Positions 1 to 5,932 of a stretch of 6,768 nucleotides of DNA are shown in pieces (the stretch's first letter is position 1; every line of letters begins with the position of its first letter). Origin of the DNA: Thermoplasmatota archaeon (GTDB lineage Archaea; Thermoplasmatota; Penumbrarchaeia; Penumbrarchaeales; Penumbrarchaeaceae); the NCBI GenBank assembly GCA_016929175.1, contig JAFGJI010000172.1:1-6768 (forward strand), given 5' to 3'. Position numbers and translations under genes: made by a program. Below the pieces are notes generated by a model that saw only the letters and a program-made list of their open reading frames with translations, ran no database searches and was not told where the DNA came from.

Positions 1-1016
1 GCCACCTCCGGGTCCCAGGGATAGTTGCATGATGGGAGGAAACCGTTGCTGGTCCTCCTGAGCTCCCATTCGTAGCTTCCCAGTTCGAGCACCGCAACCT
101 CGTTCGTCTTGGCATCGGCTATCAGGTAGTCTCCGCAGTAGGCGCCGTTCGTCTGCTCGAGCATAATGTCAGTGAAGGAGTCGATGGAGTCGGCATACTG
201 AACAGCTTTCCTGAGCCTAACGAACGAGGGAGTGCCGAACCAGCGGTAGGGTCCGGTACCCAGGGTGGTCTCGGCCACCACCAGTCCCGCGGAATTGGTG
301 TAATACTCCGTTCCTGACCAGATCATCCCGGCGGTGACCTCCATGAAGATCCTGTTGCCCCTGTCCGGTATTATATCGATGAAGACCGCGTGGGCCGGGC
401 TCAGGAAATACGGCATCCAGAGGGACTGGCCCAGAACGAAGCCTCCGTCTGCGGTGGCATCACCGGTGGCCACGAAAGCACTACAGTGATGGGGTGTCCT
501 CGGTTCGTAGTTCGGAAGGTCCGGGTCGAAGGGCAGCCACCACCATGGATCGCCCGGCAGCTCCATCCTCCACCAGATGTCCCAGATGGCGTTGAGGGCC
601 AGTATGTCCCATCTGTCAACCGGGTCCCCCAGAGGGTTCCTTGCCCCGTTCTCGGAGGCTCCTCTTACGATCCCATCCATCTCCTGGCGCTGCTCCTCCG
701 GAACGTATAGCCAGTAGTTCACGGCCATGGCCCTGACCTGCCTCCAGTCGGTTCCGTAGCTTCTCTCGGTGGCATGCGCATAAGCGGAGATCGATCTAGG
801 GATGAGGTCCGCCAGAACGGAGCCGTGCTGGTAGCCTATCTGGTCCGGGGAGCCACTGACCTGTATGTGCCTGAACCCTTTCTTCTCCCGGATGAAACCC
901 CCGGAGGGTGTCTGCTGTCCATCAACGACATCCCCCTCTGCATGGCCGGGTACAAGCGGGACCAGAAACAATGCAATAACCACAATGGTGAGTGCCGGAC
1001 CGGGGACCCGGGCCAT
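1..1016 (-). CDS. Secreted C45-family (acyl-CoA:6-APA acyltransferase-like) Ntn hydrolase, 3' end beyond window
   Basis: I see 338 complete codons from the ATG; the 3' end is cut by the window edge. A signal peptide covers residues 1-26 (hydrophobic run ALTIVVIALFLVPLVPG, likely cleavage after GHA). Residues 50-72 (GSPDQIGYQHGSVLADLI) match the pro-region typical of C45/AAT proteins. HHCSAFVATGDATADGG follows, with Cys178 as the expected autoproteolytic N-terminal nucleophile. NSAGLVVAETTLG (241-253) and DYLIADAKTNEVAVLELG (296-313) are further family-like core strands. Known for the family: self-cleavage exposes the Cys, which then hydrolyses or transfers acyl/amide groups. The substrate here is unknown. 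The start lies 4 nt after the upstream stop, and the arginine codons ending that gene supply a GGAGGAGG SD, so translation is probably coupled. Phospholipase-B-like (Plb) Ntn hydrolases are the main alternative. No frame disruption is visible. Confidence 0.85.
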   Translation of the reverse strand, partial: MARVPGPALTIVVIALFLVPLVPGHAEGDVVDGQQTPSGGFIREKKGFRHIQVSGSPDQIGYQHGSVLADLIPRSISAYAHATERSYGTDWRQVRAMAVNYWLYVPEEQRQEMDGIVRGASENGARNPLGDPVDRWDILALNAIWDIWWRMELPGDPWWWLPFDPDLPNYEPRTPHHCSAFVATGDATADGGFVLGQSLWMPYFLSPAHAVFIDIIPDRGNRIFMEVTAGMIWSGTEYYTNSAGLVVAETTLGTGPYRWFGTPSFVRLRKAVQYADSIDSFTDIMLEQTNGAYCGDYLIADAKTNEVAVLELGSYEWELRRTSNGFLPSCNYPWDPEV

Positions 1017-1020
1017 GAGC

Positions 1021-1944
1021 TCAGCGCCTCCTCCGGTACATCATGAGAAGGGAGGTCGTGAGGACCGCGAGCAGGAATACCAGCGGTCCGAAACCGGGGA
1101 CGGAGACACCTCTCTGCAGAACGAATATGGAATATGATGCCGGTTCCGATACCGAGTGGGATACGGTGGCCCGGTCGGAATGGATATCGAACTTCACAAC
1201 GACTATTTCATTCCGCCATCCTTCCCACTTCCTGGGAGTGGCTATATGGACCGGGATCGTGATGGTCTTCCCGTGTGGCAAATCCCACTTGGTGGTATCG
1301 AAGACGAACGCCCATCCGTTTCCCTCCATGTTCTCCCTTCTGTCTATGGAGAGGGTGATCTCGTCATCTCCGTTGCCCTGGTTCGTGACCTCGAGTTCTA
1401 TGTCGAACTCCCCACCCGGAGAAGTCTGGACGAATGACTGCTGGCATCTCATGCTGTACTGATAGAACTGGTCGACGTACAGGAAGATCTCCAGAGGCTC
1501 CACGTCCCCTCTGCGGGTCTCCGGCTCGTAGGTCCAGGTCCCCGATACGGTTATTATCTTCGTTGCATCCATTCCCGATGTTGGGTATCCAGCGGGAACC
1601 CTGATCGAAACGGAAAAGGACATCTGCATCATGGAGCTGGTGAGGGCCAGGAGAGGTATGGTCGTGACCTCCCATCCCTCGACCTCCGCCCGAAGCTCCA
1701 CGAAGACGAACTGTGTATCAGGGCTCCAGGCCTCGGTGAGGGTGACATAACCCCTGAAAGTCACTATCCCGCCCCTGGACGGATCGACCCTGGCACGGAG
1801 GGTGCTCTGACCGGATTCCGGGTTGACAGTGACTATTGCCTGTCCGGCCGCTTCCGTGTCATCCGTTATCCGGAGAAGGCCGAAAGCCAGTACAGAGATC
1901 AGGATGATCATCATCGATAGTGACCTGAACCCGACCAGCCTCAT
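1021..1944 (-). CDS. Surface protein with signal peptide, NEW3/CARDB-like domain and PGF-CTERM archaeosortase tail
   Basis: The protein has 307 aa. MRLVGFRS then a hydrophobic stretch (residues 9-24) form a signal peptide. Residues about 34-156 are beta-rich with no motif I recognise. Residues about 170-260 (SPGGEFDIELEVTNQGNGDDEITLSID, then a GKTITIPVHIATP strand) resemble the NEW3/CARDB Ig-like fold common in archaeal exported proteins. Residues 282-307 are VPGF, a 17-residue hydrophobic helix and a final YRRRR: a PGF-CTERM signal. In known cases archaeosortase A removes this and the protein becomes lipid-anchored. The ATG at 1944 was chosen because a TATA box is centred 27 nt upstream, so the mRNA would start at this codon. 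The frame stays open to 2100, but that extension runs through the promoter, is polar and has no SD. It is the first gene of an operon with the C45 hydrolase. The function of the N-terminal domain is unknown. Confidence 0.88.
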   Translation of the reverse strand: MRLVGFRSLSMMIILISVLAFGLLRITDDTEAAGQAIVTVNPESGQSTLRARVDPSRGGIVTFRGYVTLTEAWSPDTQFVFVELRAEVEGWEVTTIPLLALTSSMMQMSFSVSIRVPAGYPTSGMDATKIITVSGTWTYEPETRRGDVEPLEIFLYVDQFYQYSMRCQQSFVQTSPGGEFDIELEVTNQGNGDDEITLSIDRRENMEGNGWAFVFDTTKWDLPHGKTITIPVHIATPRKWEGWRNEIVVVKFDIHSDRATVSHSVSEPASYSIFVLQRGVSVPGFGPLVFLLAVLTTSLLMMYRRRR

Positions 1945-1967
1945 CGGTTGGTGGAGGTGTACCAACA

Positions 1968-1974
1968 TATATAA
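1968..1974 (-). promoter_or_regulatory. Archaeal TATA box for the PGF-CTERM/C45 operon
   Basis: On the minus strand the sequence reads TTATATA within AGAAGGATTATATATG. Its centre (1971) is 27 nt from the A of the ATG at 1944. This is the usual archaeal TATA-to-start-site distance, so the transcript is predicted to be leaderless. No GGAGG-like SD lies between the box and the start codon, which agrees with this. Confidence 0.65.
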
Positions 1975-2045
1975 TCCTTCTAATAGGATAATGATGCCTC
2001 GTTTCCCGGCATGTCGTTTTCGGTGTCCATCATCGTGATCATATC

Positions 2046-2058
2046 CAAAAAGTATTAC
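2046..2058 (+). promoter_or_regulatory. Possible TATA region for the SDR gene
   Basis: AAAAAGTATTACA lies in the divergent intergenic region. It would place transcription start near 2079, leaving a roughly 20-nt leader that contains the SD GGAG (2087-2090), 8 nt before the ATG at 2099. The match to the TATA consensus is only fair. An inverted repeat ATTCC-GG-GGAAT (2062-2073) sits between box and SD, where an operator could lie. Confidence 0.35.
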
Positions 2059-2098
2059 AACATTCCGGGGAATACCTGGTGAAGCAGGAGTTGTGTCC

Positions 2099-3211
2099 AT
2101 GGACTATCTGATCGCGGGGGGAAGCGGTTTCATAGGTTCCAATCTCATCTCGCATATATTGTCAAGGGAGCCGGAGGCCAATATCATCAACCTCGACCTT
2201 CATCGCAGGGAACCTGTGGAAGAGCAGATGTCAATATCCAGGTATCAGGGTCGGTATACGTTCAAGGAAGGGGATATATGCGAACTCTCCACATACGAGC
2301 ACTACCTCAAGGTGTCGGATGTCGTGATCAACTGCGCCACCGAGAATGACAAGTGCCGGTTCTCGGAAAAGGTGGAGCGTTTCATCCGTACCAATGTTCT
2401 CGGGGCAAGGGTCCTCGCGGACGCATGCGTCAGGAACAACGTCCCCCTGCTCCACGTTTCCACGGATGAGGTTTACGGCTCCAGTCCTTTCACCGTTCCG
2501 AGGAGGGAGGAGCACACTCCGATCGATCCCACCAACCCATATGCCACAACAATGGCGGCAGGGGAGCGTCTCGCTGCGATCTCAGGTAGAAGAGGAGGCG
2601 TACCCATAGCGATCGTAAGGGTGTGCGAGATCATCGGACCGAACCAGGGGGTGTCACATATGATCCCCAGGACCATAAAGATGATAAGAGATGGTCGGCC
2701 GCCGTGGATACCCGGTAAGAAGGGTGAAAGGTATCGTGACTGGCTCCATGTCCTGGACCTCTGTTCCGCACTTGAGCTCGTGGTCCGCTCGATCACCGGC
2801 AAGGTGCCGCTCAAGGTATCCGAGGACACACATCGGGAGCACAATGTCCCGGGAAGGACCGTCATATCCGGGACCAGCGTGGCAACGGCGTCCCCTCCGG
2901 TCCCTGTCAAGCACTCCATGCAGATCATGTCGGGGGTTTCGTATTTCAACATCACGGCGGAAATGAGGTATGATCTTACCGCCATTGTGGAGGCGATCCT
3001 TGGCCTGATGGGGTCCGAACTTCCCATTCAGGACCGTCTTGACGAGGGGTATCTCGATCTCGGTTACAACCCTTCCGGAAGGAAGCTGAACTACCAGGGA
3101 TGGCAGGTAAAATTCACCGACATCAGGGAGATCCTGAGATCGACCATTGAATGGTACGAGGAGCATCCCTGGATGATGGATGCGGTTCCGTCAGGACGCC
3201 TGAGGCCTTGA
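2099..3211 (+). CDS. NAD-dependent epimerase/dehydratase (extended SDR, RmlB-like), catalytic Lys replaced by Met
   Basis: The protein has 370 aa. A Rossmann GGSGFIGS motif is at residues 7-14 and an acidic strand-2 end (NLDLHR, Asp33) indicates NAD rather than NADP. STDEVYG at 121-127 carries the Thr-Asp-Glu typical of dTDP-glucose 4,6-dehydratases. The active-site Tyr148 lies in NPYATTMAAGE, where the family has YxxxK, so position 152 is Met (codon ATG, 2552-2554). RDWLHVLD (about 213-220) and a C-terminal FTDIREILRSTIEWYEEHPW also fit RmlB-type enzymes. About 40 extra residues (238-280) precede FNI, the counterpart of the family's YNI strand. The ATG at 2099 was chosen over an in-frame GTG at 2093 because GGAG is 8 nt away from it and only 2 nt from the GTG. 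It is monocistronic, with no other sugar-nucleotide genes nearby. Family membership is secure; the missing Lys makes catalysis and substrate uncertain. Confidence 0.88.
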   Translation: MDYLIAGGSGFIGSNLISHILSREPEANIINLDLHRREPVEEQMSISRYQGRYTFKEGDICELSTYEHYLKVSDVVINCATENDKCRFSEKVERFIRTNVLGARVLADACVRNNVPLLHVSTDEVYGSSPFTVPRREEHTPIDPTNPYATTMAAGERLAAISGRRGGVPIAIVRVCEIIGPNQGVSHMIPRTIKMIRDGRPPWIPGKKGERYRDWLHVLDLCSALELVVRSITGKVPLKVSEDTHREHNVPGRTVISGTSVATASPPVPVKHSMQIMSGVSYFNITAEMRYDLTAIVEAILGLMGSELPIQDRLDEGYLDLGYNPSGRKLNYQGWQVKFTDIREILRSTIEWYEEHPWMMDAVPSGRLRP

Positions 3212-3226
3212 CCCTGACCGTAAAGG

Positions 3227-3234
3227 TATTTAAG
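3227..3234 (+). promoter_or_regulatory. Probable TATA box upstream of the NYN gene
   Basis: TATTTAAG within AAAGGTATTTAAGAGATG resembles the archaeal TATA consensus. Start would be expected near 3257, giving a leader of about 85 nt before the ATG at 3342. The leader contains most of an inverted repeat (3251-3302). No closer strong TATA box is visible. Confidence 0.45.
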
Positions 3235-3250
3235 AGATGAGCGTCATTTG

Positions 3251-3302
3251 CCCTTTGGTCCGAAGAATACAATAGATCATCTTGCAGTTTGATCCCAAAG
3301 GG
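3251..3302 (+). repeat. Inverted repeat CCCTTTGG / CCAAAGGG in the NYN 5' leader
   Basis: CCCTTTGG (3251-3258) is an exact reverse complement of CCAAAGGG (3295-3302), with 36 nt between. Extending outwards by 6 nt adds four more matches (CATTTG against CAATTA). It could fold into a long-loop stem in the leader or be a paired binding site. The loop ends 39 nt before the start codon. Confidence 0.4.
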
Positions 3303-3341
3303 TAATTGCCATGAAGTTGTAATTGGATTTCTGGAGATGAA

Positions 3342-3902
3342 ATGATGAAAAGGGAAACAGTGGGTATTTTCATAGATGGAGATTATTTTGATGGCATACT
3401 CCGAAACGAGTTCGATTCGCAGAGAATAGACTTCTTCACCTTCTCGCAGCTCATCGTGCCCGAGGACATGCAGAGGTTCAGGACATACTACTACAAATCG
3501 GTGCCCTACCTCTCCGTGGACGCCAACAACGGAGAGAGAAGCAGGAACGAGGGAGTGGAGAAGTTCCTTCAGTCCCTGAGGCACCTGCCCAGGTTCAAGG
3601 TCAGGACCGGTGAGCTGACGAAGACCGTGGATGGCCAGTACAAGAGGAAAGGCGTCAATGTGGCAATGGCAATAGATGTCACGAGGCTCTGCAGCGAGAG
3701 GGTCGTGGACCAGGTATTCCTCGTGTGCTCGGACCCCGACTTCCTGCCCCTTATCAAGGCCGTCAGGGATATGGGGACCATAGTGAAGCTCTACCACGGT
3801 GACAACGTACCGGAAAGGATGCTTGCGGAATGTGATGAGGCGATCCGGATAGATGACGATATCATAACCCGTTCGCTGAGGGACACCAGCTGGTCGGGAT
3901 GA
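3342..3902 (+). CDS. Stand-alone NYN-domain (LabA/DUF88, PIN-like) protein, putative RNase
   Basis: The 186-aa protein is almost entirely one NYN domain. Motifs in order: GIFIDGDYF (8-16, Asp12 and Asp14), RTYYYKSVPY (47-56), RKGVNVAMAIDV (102-113, Lys103 and Asp112) and FLVCSDPDFLPLI (126-138, Asp131 and Asp133). These acidic residues match the metal-binding set of NYN/PIN-like nucleases, and the usual SGDxDF appears as CSDPDF. The family cleaves RNA with Mg/Mn; the target here is unknown. No extra RNA-binding domain such as OST-HTH is present. Two ATGs lie in tandem (3342, 3345); GGAG at 3333-3336 serves either. The DUF457 gene begins 28 nt after the stop, so the two are probably co-transcribed. 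I see no antitoxin-like partner. Confidence 0.88.
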   Translation: MMKRETVGIFIDGDYFDGILRNEFDSQRIDFFTFSQLIVPEDMQRFRTYYYKSVPYLSVDANNGERSRNEGVEKFLQSLRHLPRFKVRTGELTKTVDGQYKRKGVNVAMAIDVTRLCSERVVDQVFLVCSDPDFLPLIKAVRDMGTIVKLYHGDNVPERMLAECDEAIRIDDDIITRSLRDTSWSG

Positions 3903-3930
3903 GACTTGCCGCCCGGGGGCCTGATCAAGA

Positions 3931-4401
3931 ATGATGCCGCTCGGTCATATCGGAATTCCGCTGGTCCCGTTCCTTATGATGAAGGATAATGTATTTGATA
4001 GAAGGTTCCTGTTCTTTGTGGTCCTGGGGGGCCTTCTGCCCGATATCATGGACAAGCCGCTTGGTCATCTTGTACTTCCCGAGAACAACGGCAGGATATT
4101 CGCCCACACTCTGCTCTTCGCCCTGGTCGTCCTTATGGCGGCACTTGCTTATCGCCCCTTTATGCCTTTTTCCCTGGGTGTTTCCACCCATCTTCTCCTG
4201 GATGGTGTATGGTTCGACCCTCAGGGGTCGCTCTGGCCTCTCATGGGGCCTTTCAGAAGCACCGATTTTGATGTCGCCAATTGGCTCCACGCTTTTACCG
4301 AGCCCTACACCATAGCAGAGGAGCTGTTCGGGCTGGCCGTGATCATCCTGGTGGCCAGGAGGTTTTTTTTGGGCTCAGGATCGTCCAGGACATCGGCATG
4401 A
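3931..4401 (+). CDS. DUF457/YdjM-family integral membrane metal-dependent hydrolase
   Basis: The 156-aa protein is close to the family's usual length. Conserved polar positions sit within or next to hydrophobic helices: His6 in GHIGIPLVP, Asp38/Asp41 in GGLLPDIMDKPLGH (33-46), His59 in GRIFAHTLL (54-62), and His87/Asp91 in STHLLLDGVWFDP (85-97), followed by GSLWPLMGPF. This His/Asp pattern fits the membrane-bound metal-dependent hydrolase family that includes E. coli YdjM. Membrane segments are about 25-37, 57-73, 79-90 and 128-143. Two tandem ATGs (3931, 3934) are possible starts; the upstream SD is weak (TGATC at 3922-3926 only). A T8 run (4363-4370) near the 3' end codes Phe-Phe-Leu and is prone to slippage or sequencing error, so the last 10 residues are the least certain part. 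The in vivo substrate of the family is not established to my knowledge. Confidence 0.85.
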   Translation: MMPLGHIGIPLVPFLMMKDNVFDRRFLFFVVLGGLLPDIMDKPLGHLVLPENNGRIFAHTLLFALVVLMAALAYRPFMPFSLGVSTHLLLDGVWFDPQGSLWPLMGPFRSTDFDVANWLHAFTEPYTIAEELFGLAVIILVARRFFLGSGSSRTSA

Positions 4402-4429
4402 CGTCTGTCCGGGACCATCCGGACAGATG
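4402..4429 (+). terminator. Hairpin immediately after the DUF457 stop codon
   Basis: CGTCTGTCCGG (4402-4412) pairs with CCGGACAGATG (4419-4429) around a 6-nt loop. The inner 8 bp are perfect and the outer three include one G-U pair. The stem starts at the base after the TGA. It lacks a following T-run, so it is not a canonical intrinsic terminator. It may instead attenuate readthrough or protect the 3' end of the NYN-DUF457 message. Confidence 0.4.
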
Positions 4430-4523
4430 GTTACTACCAGGATATCCTGCCGGAAAGGTATTTCAATCCGCATCTGCCATCATGACCCGGACCTTCGGAT
4501 CCATCCGAGGGGGGGATCTATCG

Positions 4524-5489
4524 ATGTCCGAGATGCGTTCCTTGCTCTCAATGGCTTCCGTTCTGCTTCTGACGGCTCTCACGATGATGACCGGCTGCCT
4601 GGAGGACGAGCCTGAAAGTTACCCGGATATTACCAGATATGAAAAGATACCGGTCGGATCGACAAAGATGACACCGGAGACGGACATTCATCCTCCGATC
4701 CTCCGATCCGACGAGTTCGAGGACCCCGTTCCCGTGCCCGGTCCTGTGAATACGGAAGGCGGGGAGGACTCGCCTTTCATCCTTCCGGACGGGAACACCT
4801 TCTACTTCTTCTTCACACCGGACGTGAGCGTCCCCGCCGAAAAGCAGGTCCTCGACGACGTCACCGGCATCTACGTTTCGCACAGGGTGAACGGGACATG
4901 GTCGGAACCCGAACGGGTCTGGCTCCAGGACCCTGGAAAACTCGCCCTCGACGGAGCCCACACCATCGTCGGGAACAGGATGTGGTTCGCTTCCGCCAGA
5001 GAGGGCTACACAGGCCTCCACTGGTTCACGGCGGACATGATCGGCGGGGAATGGAAGAACTGGAAGCATGCCGGGGACAGGCTCACCGAGCTCGAGGTCG
5101 GGGAGCTCCATGTCGTCGGTAACGATCTCTACTTCCATTCCGGCAGGGCCGGTGGCAAGGGACAGTATGACATCTGGGTGATGTCAAGGGATGGCGATGA
5201 CTGGACGGAGCCGGTCAACCTCGAGAACCTGAACACCGACCAGAACGAGGGGTGGCCCTATCTCACTCCGGACGGAAAGGAGATCTGGTTCACGAGAACG
5301 TACAAGGGGACCCCTTCGATATGGACATCAGAGCTGGTGAACGGGACGTGGCAGGAGCCCGTCCTTGTCTTGGAGATGTTCGCGGGGGAGCCCACGCTGG
5401 ATGATGAGGGCAACCTGTATTTCGTTCACCATTACTTCGAGGACGATGTCATGATCGAGGCGGACATCTACGTCTGCTACAGAAAATGA
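4524..5489 (+). CDS. Secreted lipoprotein with five PD40-type beta-propeller repeats
   Basis: The protein has 321 aa. MSEMR, a hydrophobic run (6-21) and MTGC form a lipoprotein signal with Cys25 as the likely lipidated residue. An acidic, Pro-rich linker follows to about residue 80. Five repeats then begin near residues 82, 143, 193, 240 and 287. They follow the pattern (P)DG-hydrophobic-YF-x(n)-IW-xS-x-NGTWxEP, as in ILPDGNTFYFFF, HSGRAGGKGQYDIWV and LTPDGKEIWFTRT. These resemble the PD40/TolB-type WD40-like blades. Such domains bind ligands or proteins; I see no catalytic motif. The start at 4524 gives a clean signal peptide and has a G-rich SD (4509-4515). The same frame is open back to 4281, overlapping the DUF457 gene, but that part looks unlike protein. 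A weak TATA-like TATTTCAAT lies near 4460. The 3' 180 nt recur at 5933-6113. Confidence 0.82.
   Translation: MSEMRSLLSMASVLLLTALTMMTGCLEDEPESYPDITRYEKIPVGSTKMTPETDIHPPILRSDEFEDPVPVPGPVNTEGGEDSPFILPDGNTFYFFFTPDVSVPAEKQVLDDVTGIYVSHRVNGTWSEPERVWLQDPGKLALDGAHTIVGNRMWFASAREGYTGLHWFTADMIGGEWKNWKHAGDRLTELEVGELHVVGNDLYFHSGRAGGKGQYDIWVMSRDGDDWTEPVNLENLNTDQNEGWPYLTPDGKEIWFTRTYKGTPSIWTSELVNGTWQEPVLVLEMFAGEPTLDDEGNLYFVHHYFEDDVMIEADIYVCYRK
5306..5486 (+). repeat. Intact copy of a partial direct duplication (partner 5933-6113)
   Basis: This 181-nt end of the lipoprotein gene aligns without gaps to 5933-6113 at an offset of 627 nt. Over 184 positions including the stop codon I count 21 differences (about 89% identity), with a perfect 69-nt block (5373-5441 = 6000-6068). 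Eight of the differences cluster in ten bases (5326-5335). Direct repeats of this size could recombine and delete the coiled-coil gene lying between them. Confidence 0.85.
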
Positions 5490-5512
5490 TGAACCACAAC
5501 GGAGAATCGAAC

Positions 5513-5818
5513 GTGACCTCATATCAGGAGATCATATCAGAACTTTCAACCGACCTCGTGATATACAGGAAGAGGTCGGATCGACTTATGATGAGGGTCC
5601 CGGATGACAGGGCCAGCTACTATGATTTCCATGAAAGATGGGAGAGGAAGTTTAGGAAGGTGGAGAGTTTCATCGAGGCACTCGAAAAAAGGGAGATGGA
5701 TTTCGACAAGGCAAACAGGAAGTATTTTGAGATGCGGATACTCTTCGAGGAGCTCAATCACCAGATGAACAGGGTCGACAAGGCAATATCAAGATTCGAG
5801 AAGAGAGACCTTCAGTAG
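5513..5818 (+). CDS. Small coiled-coil protein of unknown function
   Basis: I do not recognise the family. From the GTG the protein has 101 aa, is highly charged and largely helical. Heptad-like segments run through WERKFRKVESFIEALEKRE and RILFEELNHQMNRVDKAI, with no Cys, signal peptide or membrane segment, so it is probably cytosolic and oligomeric. The GTG at 5513 is preferred because GGAGA (5501-5505) lies 7 nt before it. The frame is open to two ATGs (5486, 5489), the first overlapping the lipoprotein stop as ATGATG, but these have no SD and would add only the polar MMNHNGESN. Either start implies coupling to the lipoprotein gene. It is flanked on both sides by the duplicated lipoprotein 3' sequence. 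Confidence 0.7.
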   Translation: MTSYQEIISELSTDLVIYRKRSDRLMMRVPDDRASYYDFHERWERKFRKVESFIEALEKREMDFDKANRKYFEMRILFEELNHQMNRVDKAISRFEKRDLQ

Positions 5819-5857
5819 ATGAGACCATATCCATCCCATCGTTCACTCCTCCATTCT

Positions 5858-5930
5858 CTACAGGGCCTCTATCTGACCAAAGATGTATTCCTCAAGTTCC
5901 CGGGTGGTCGTCCCATACTCCATTTTCGAA
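5858..5930 (-). pseudogene. Possible 3' stub of an unrelated minus-strand gene
   Basis: Read on the minus strand, the segment ends in a protein-like tail, ASKMEYGTTTRELEEYIFG then QIEAL, with a TAG stop at 5858-5860. Its convergent placement, 39 nt beyond the coiled-coil gene's stop, is a normal gene-end position. Upstream of 5931 the frame runs into the antisense of the lipoprotein duplicate, so only the tail could be genuine. I do not recognise it, and chance is a real alternative for 24 residues. Confidence 0.25.
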
Positions 5931-5932
5931 GC

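Noticed and set aside
390..710. Open frames on the plus strand at 390-710, 774-1046 and 865-1137.
   Set aside because: They are antisense to the C45 gene or the end of the gene before it, which have a recognisable protein; the plus-strand translations have no motifs.
1945..2100. N-terminal extension of the PGF-CTERM gene to an ATG at 2100.
   Set aside because: It crosses the operon's TATA box, is polar with no SD, and would bury the signal peptide; the 1944 start fits promoter and protein.
2473..3166. Long minus-strand frames (184 and 170 aa) inside the SDR gene.
   Set aside because: Shadows of the SDR coding frame; the SDR reading carries all family motifs.
3123..3797. A 224-aa minus-strand open frame across the NYN gene.
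   Set aside because: Antisense to clear NYN motifs and spanning the TATA box and leader; low-complexity composition.
4281..4523. 81-codon upstream extension of the lipoprotein gene.
   Set aside because: It overlaps the DUF457 gene and would place the lipoprotein signal internally; an open frame of this length is expected by chance here, although frameshift access is noted as a finding.
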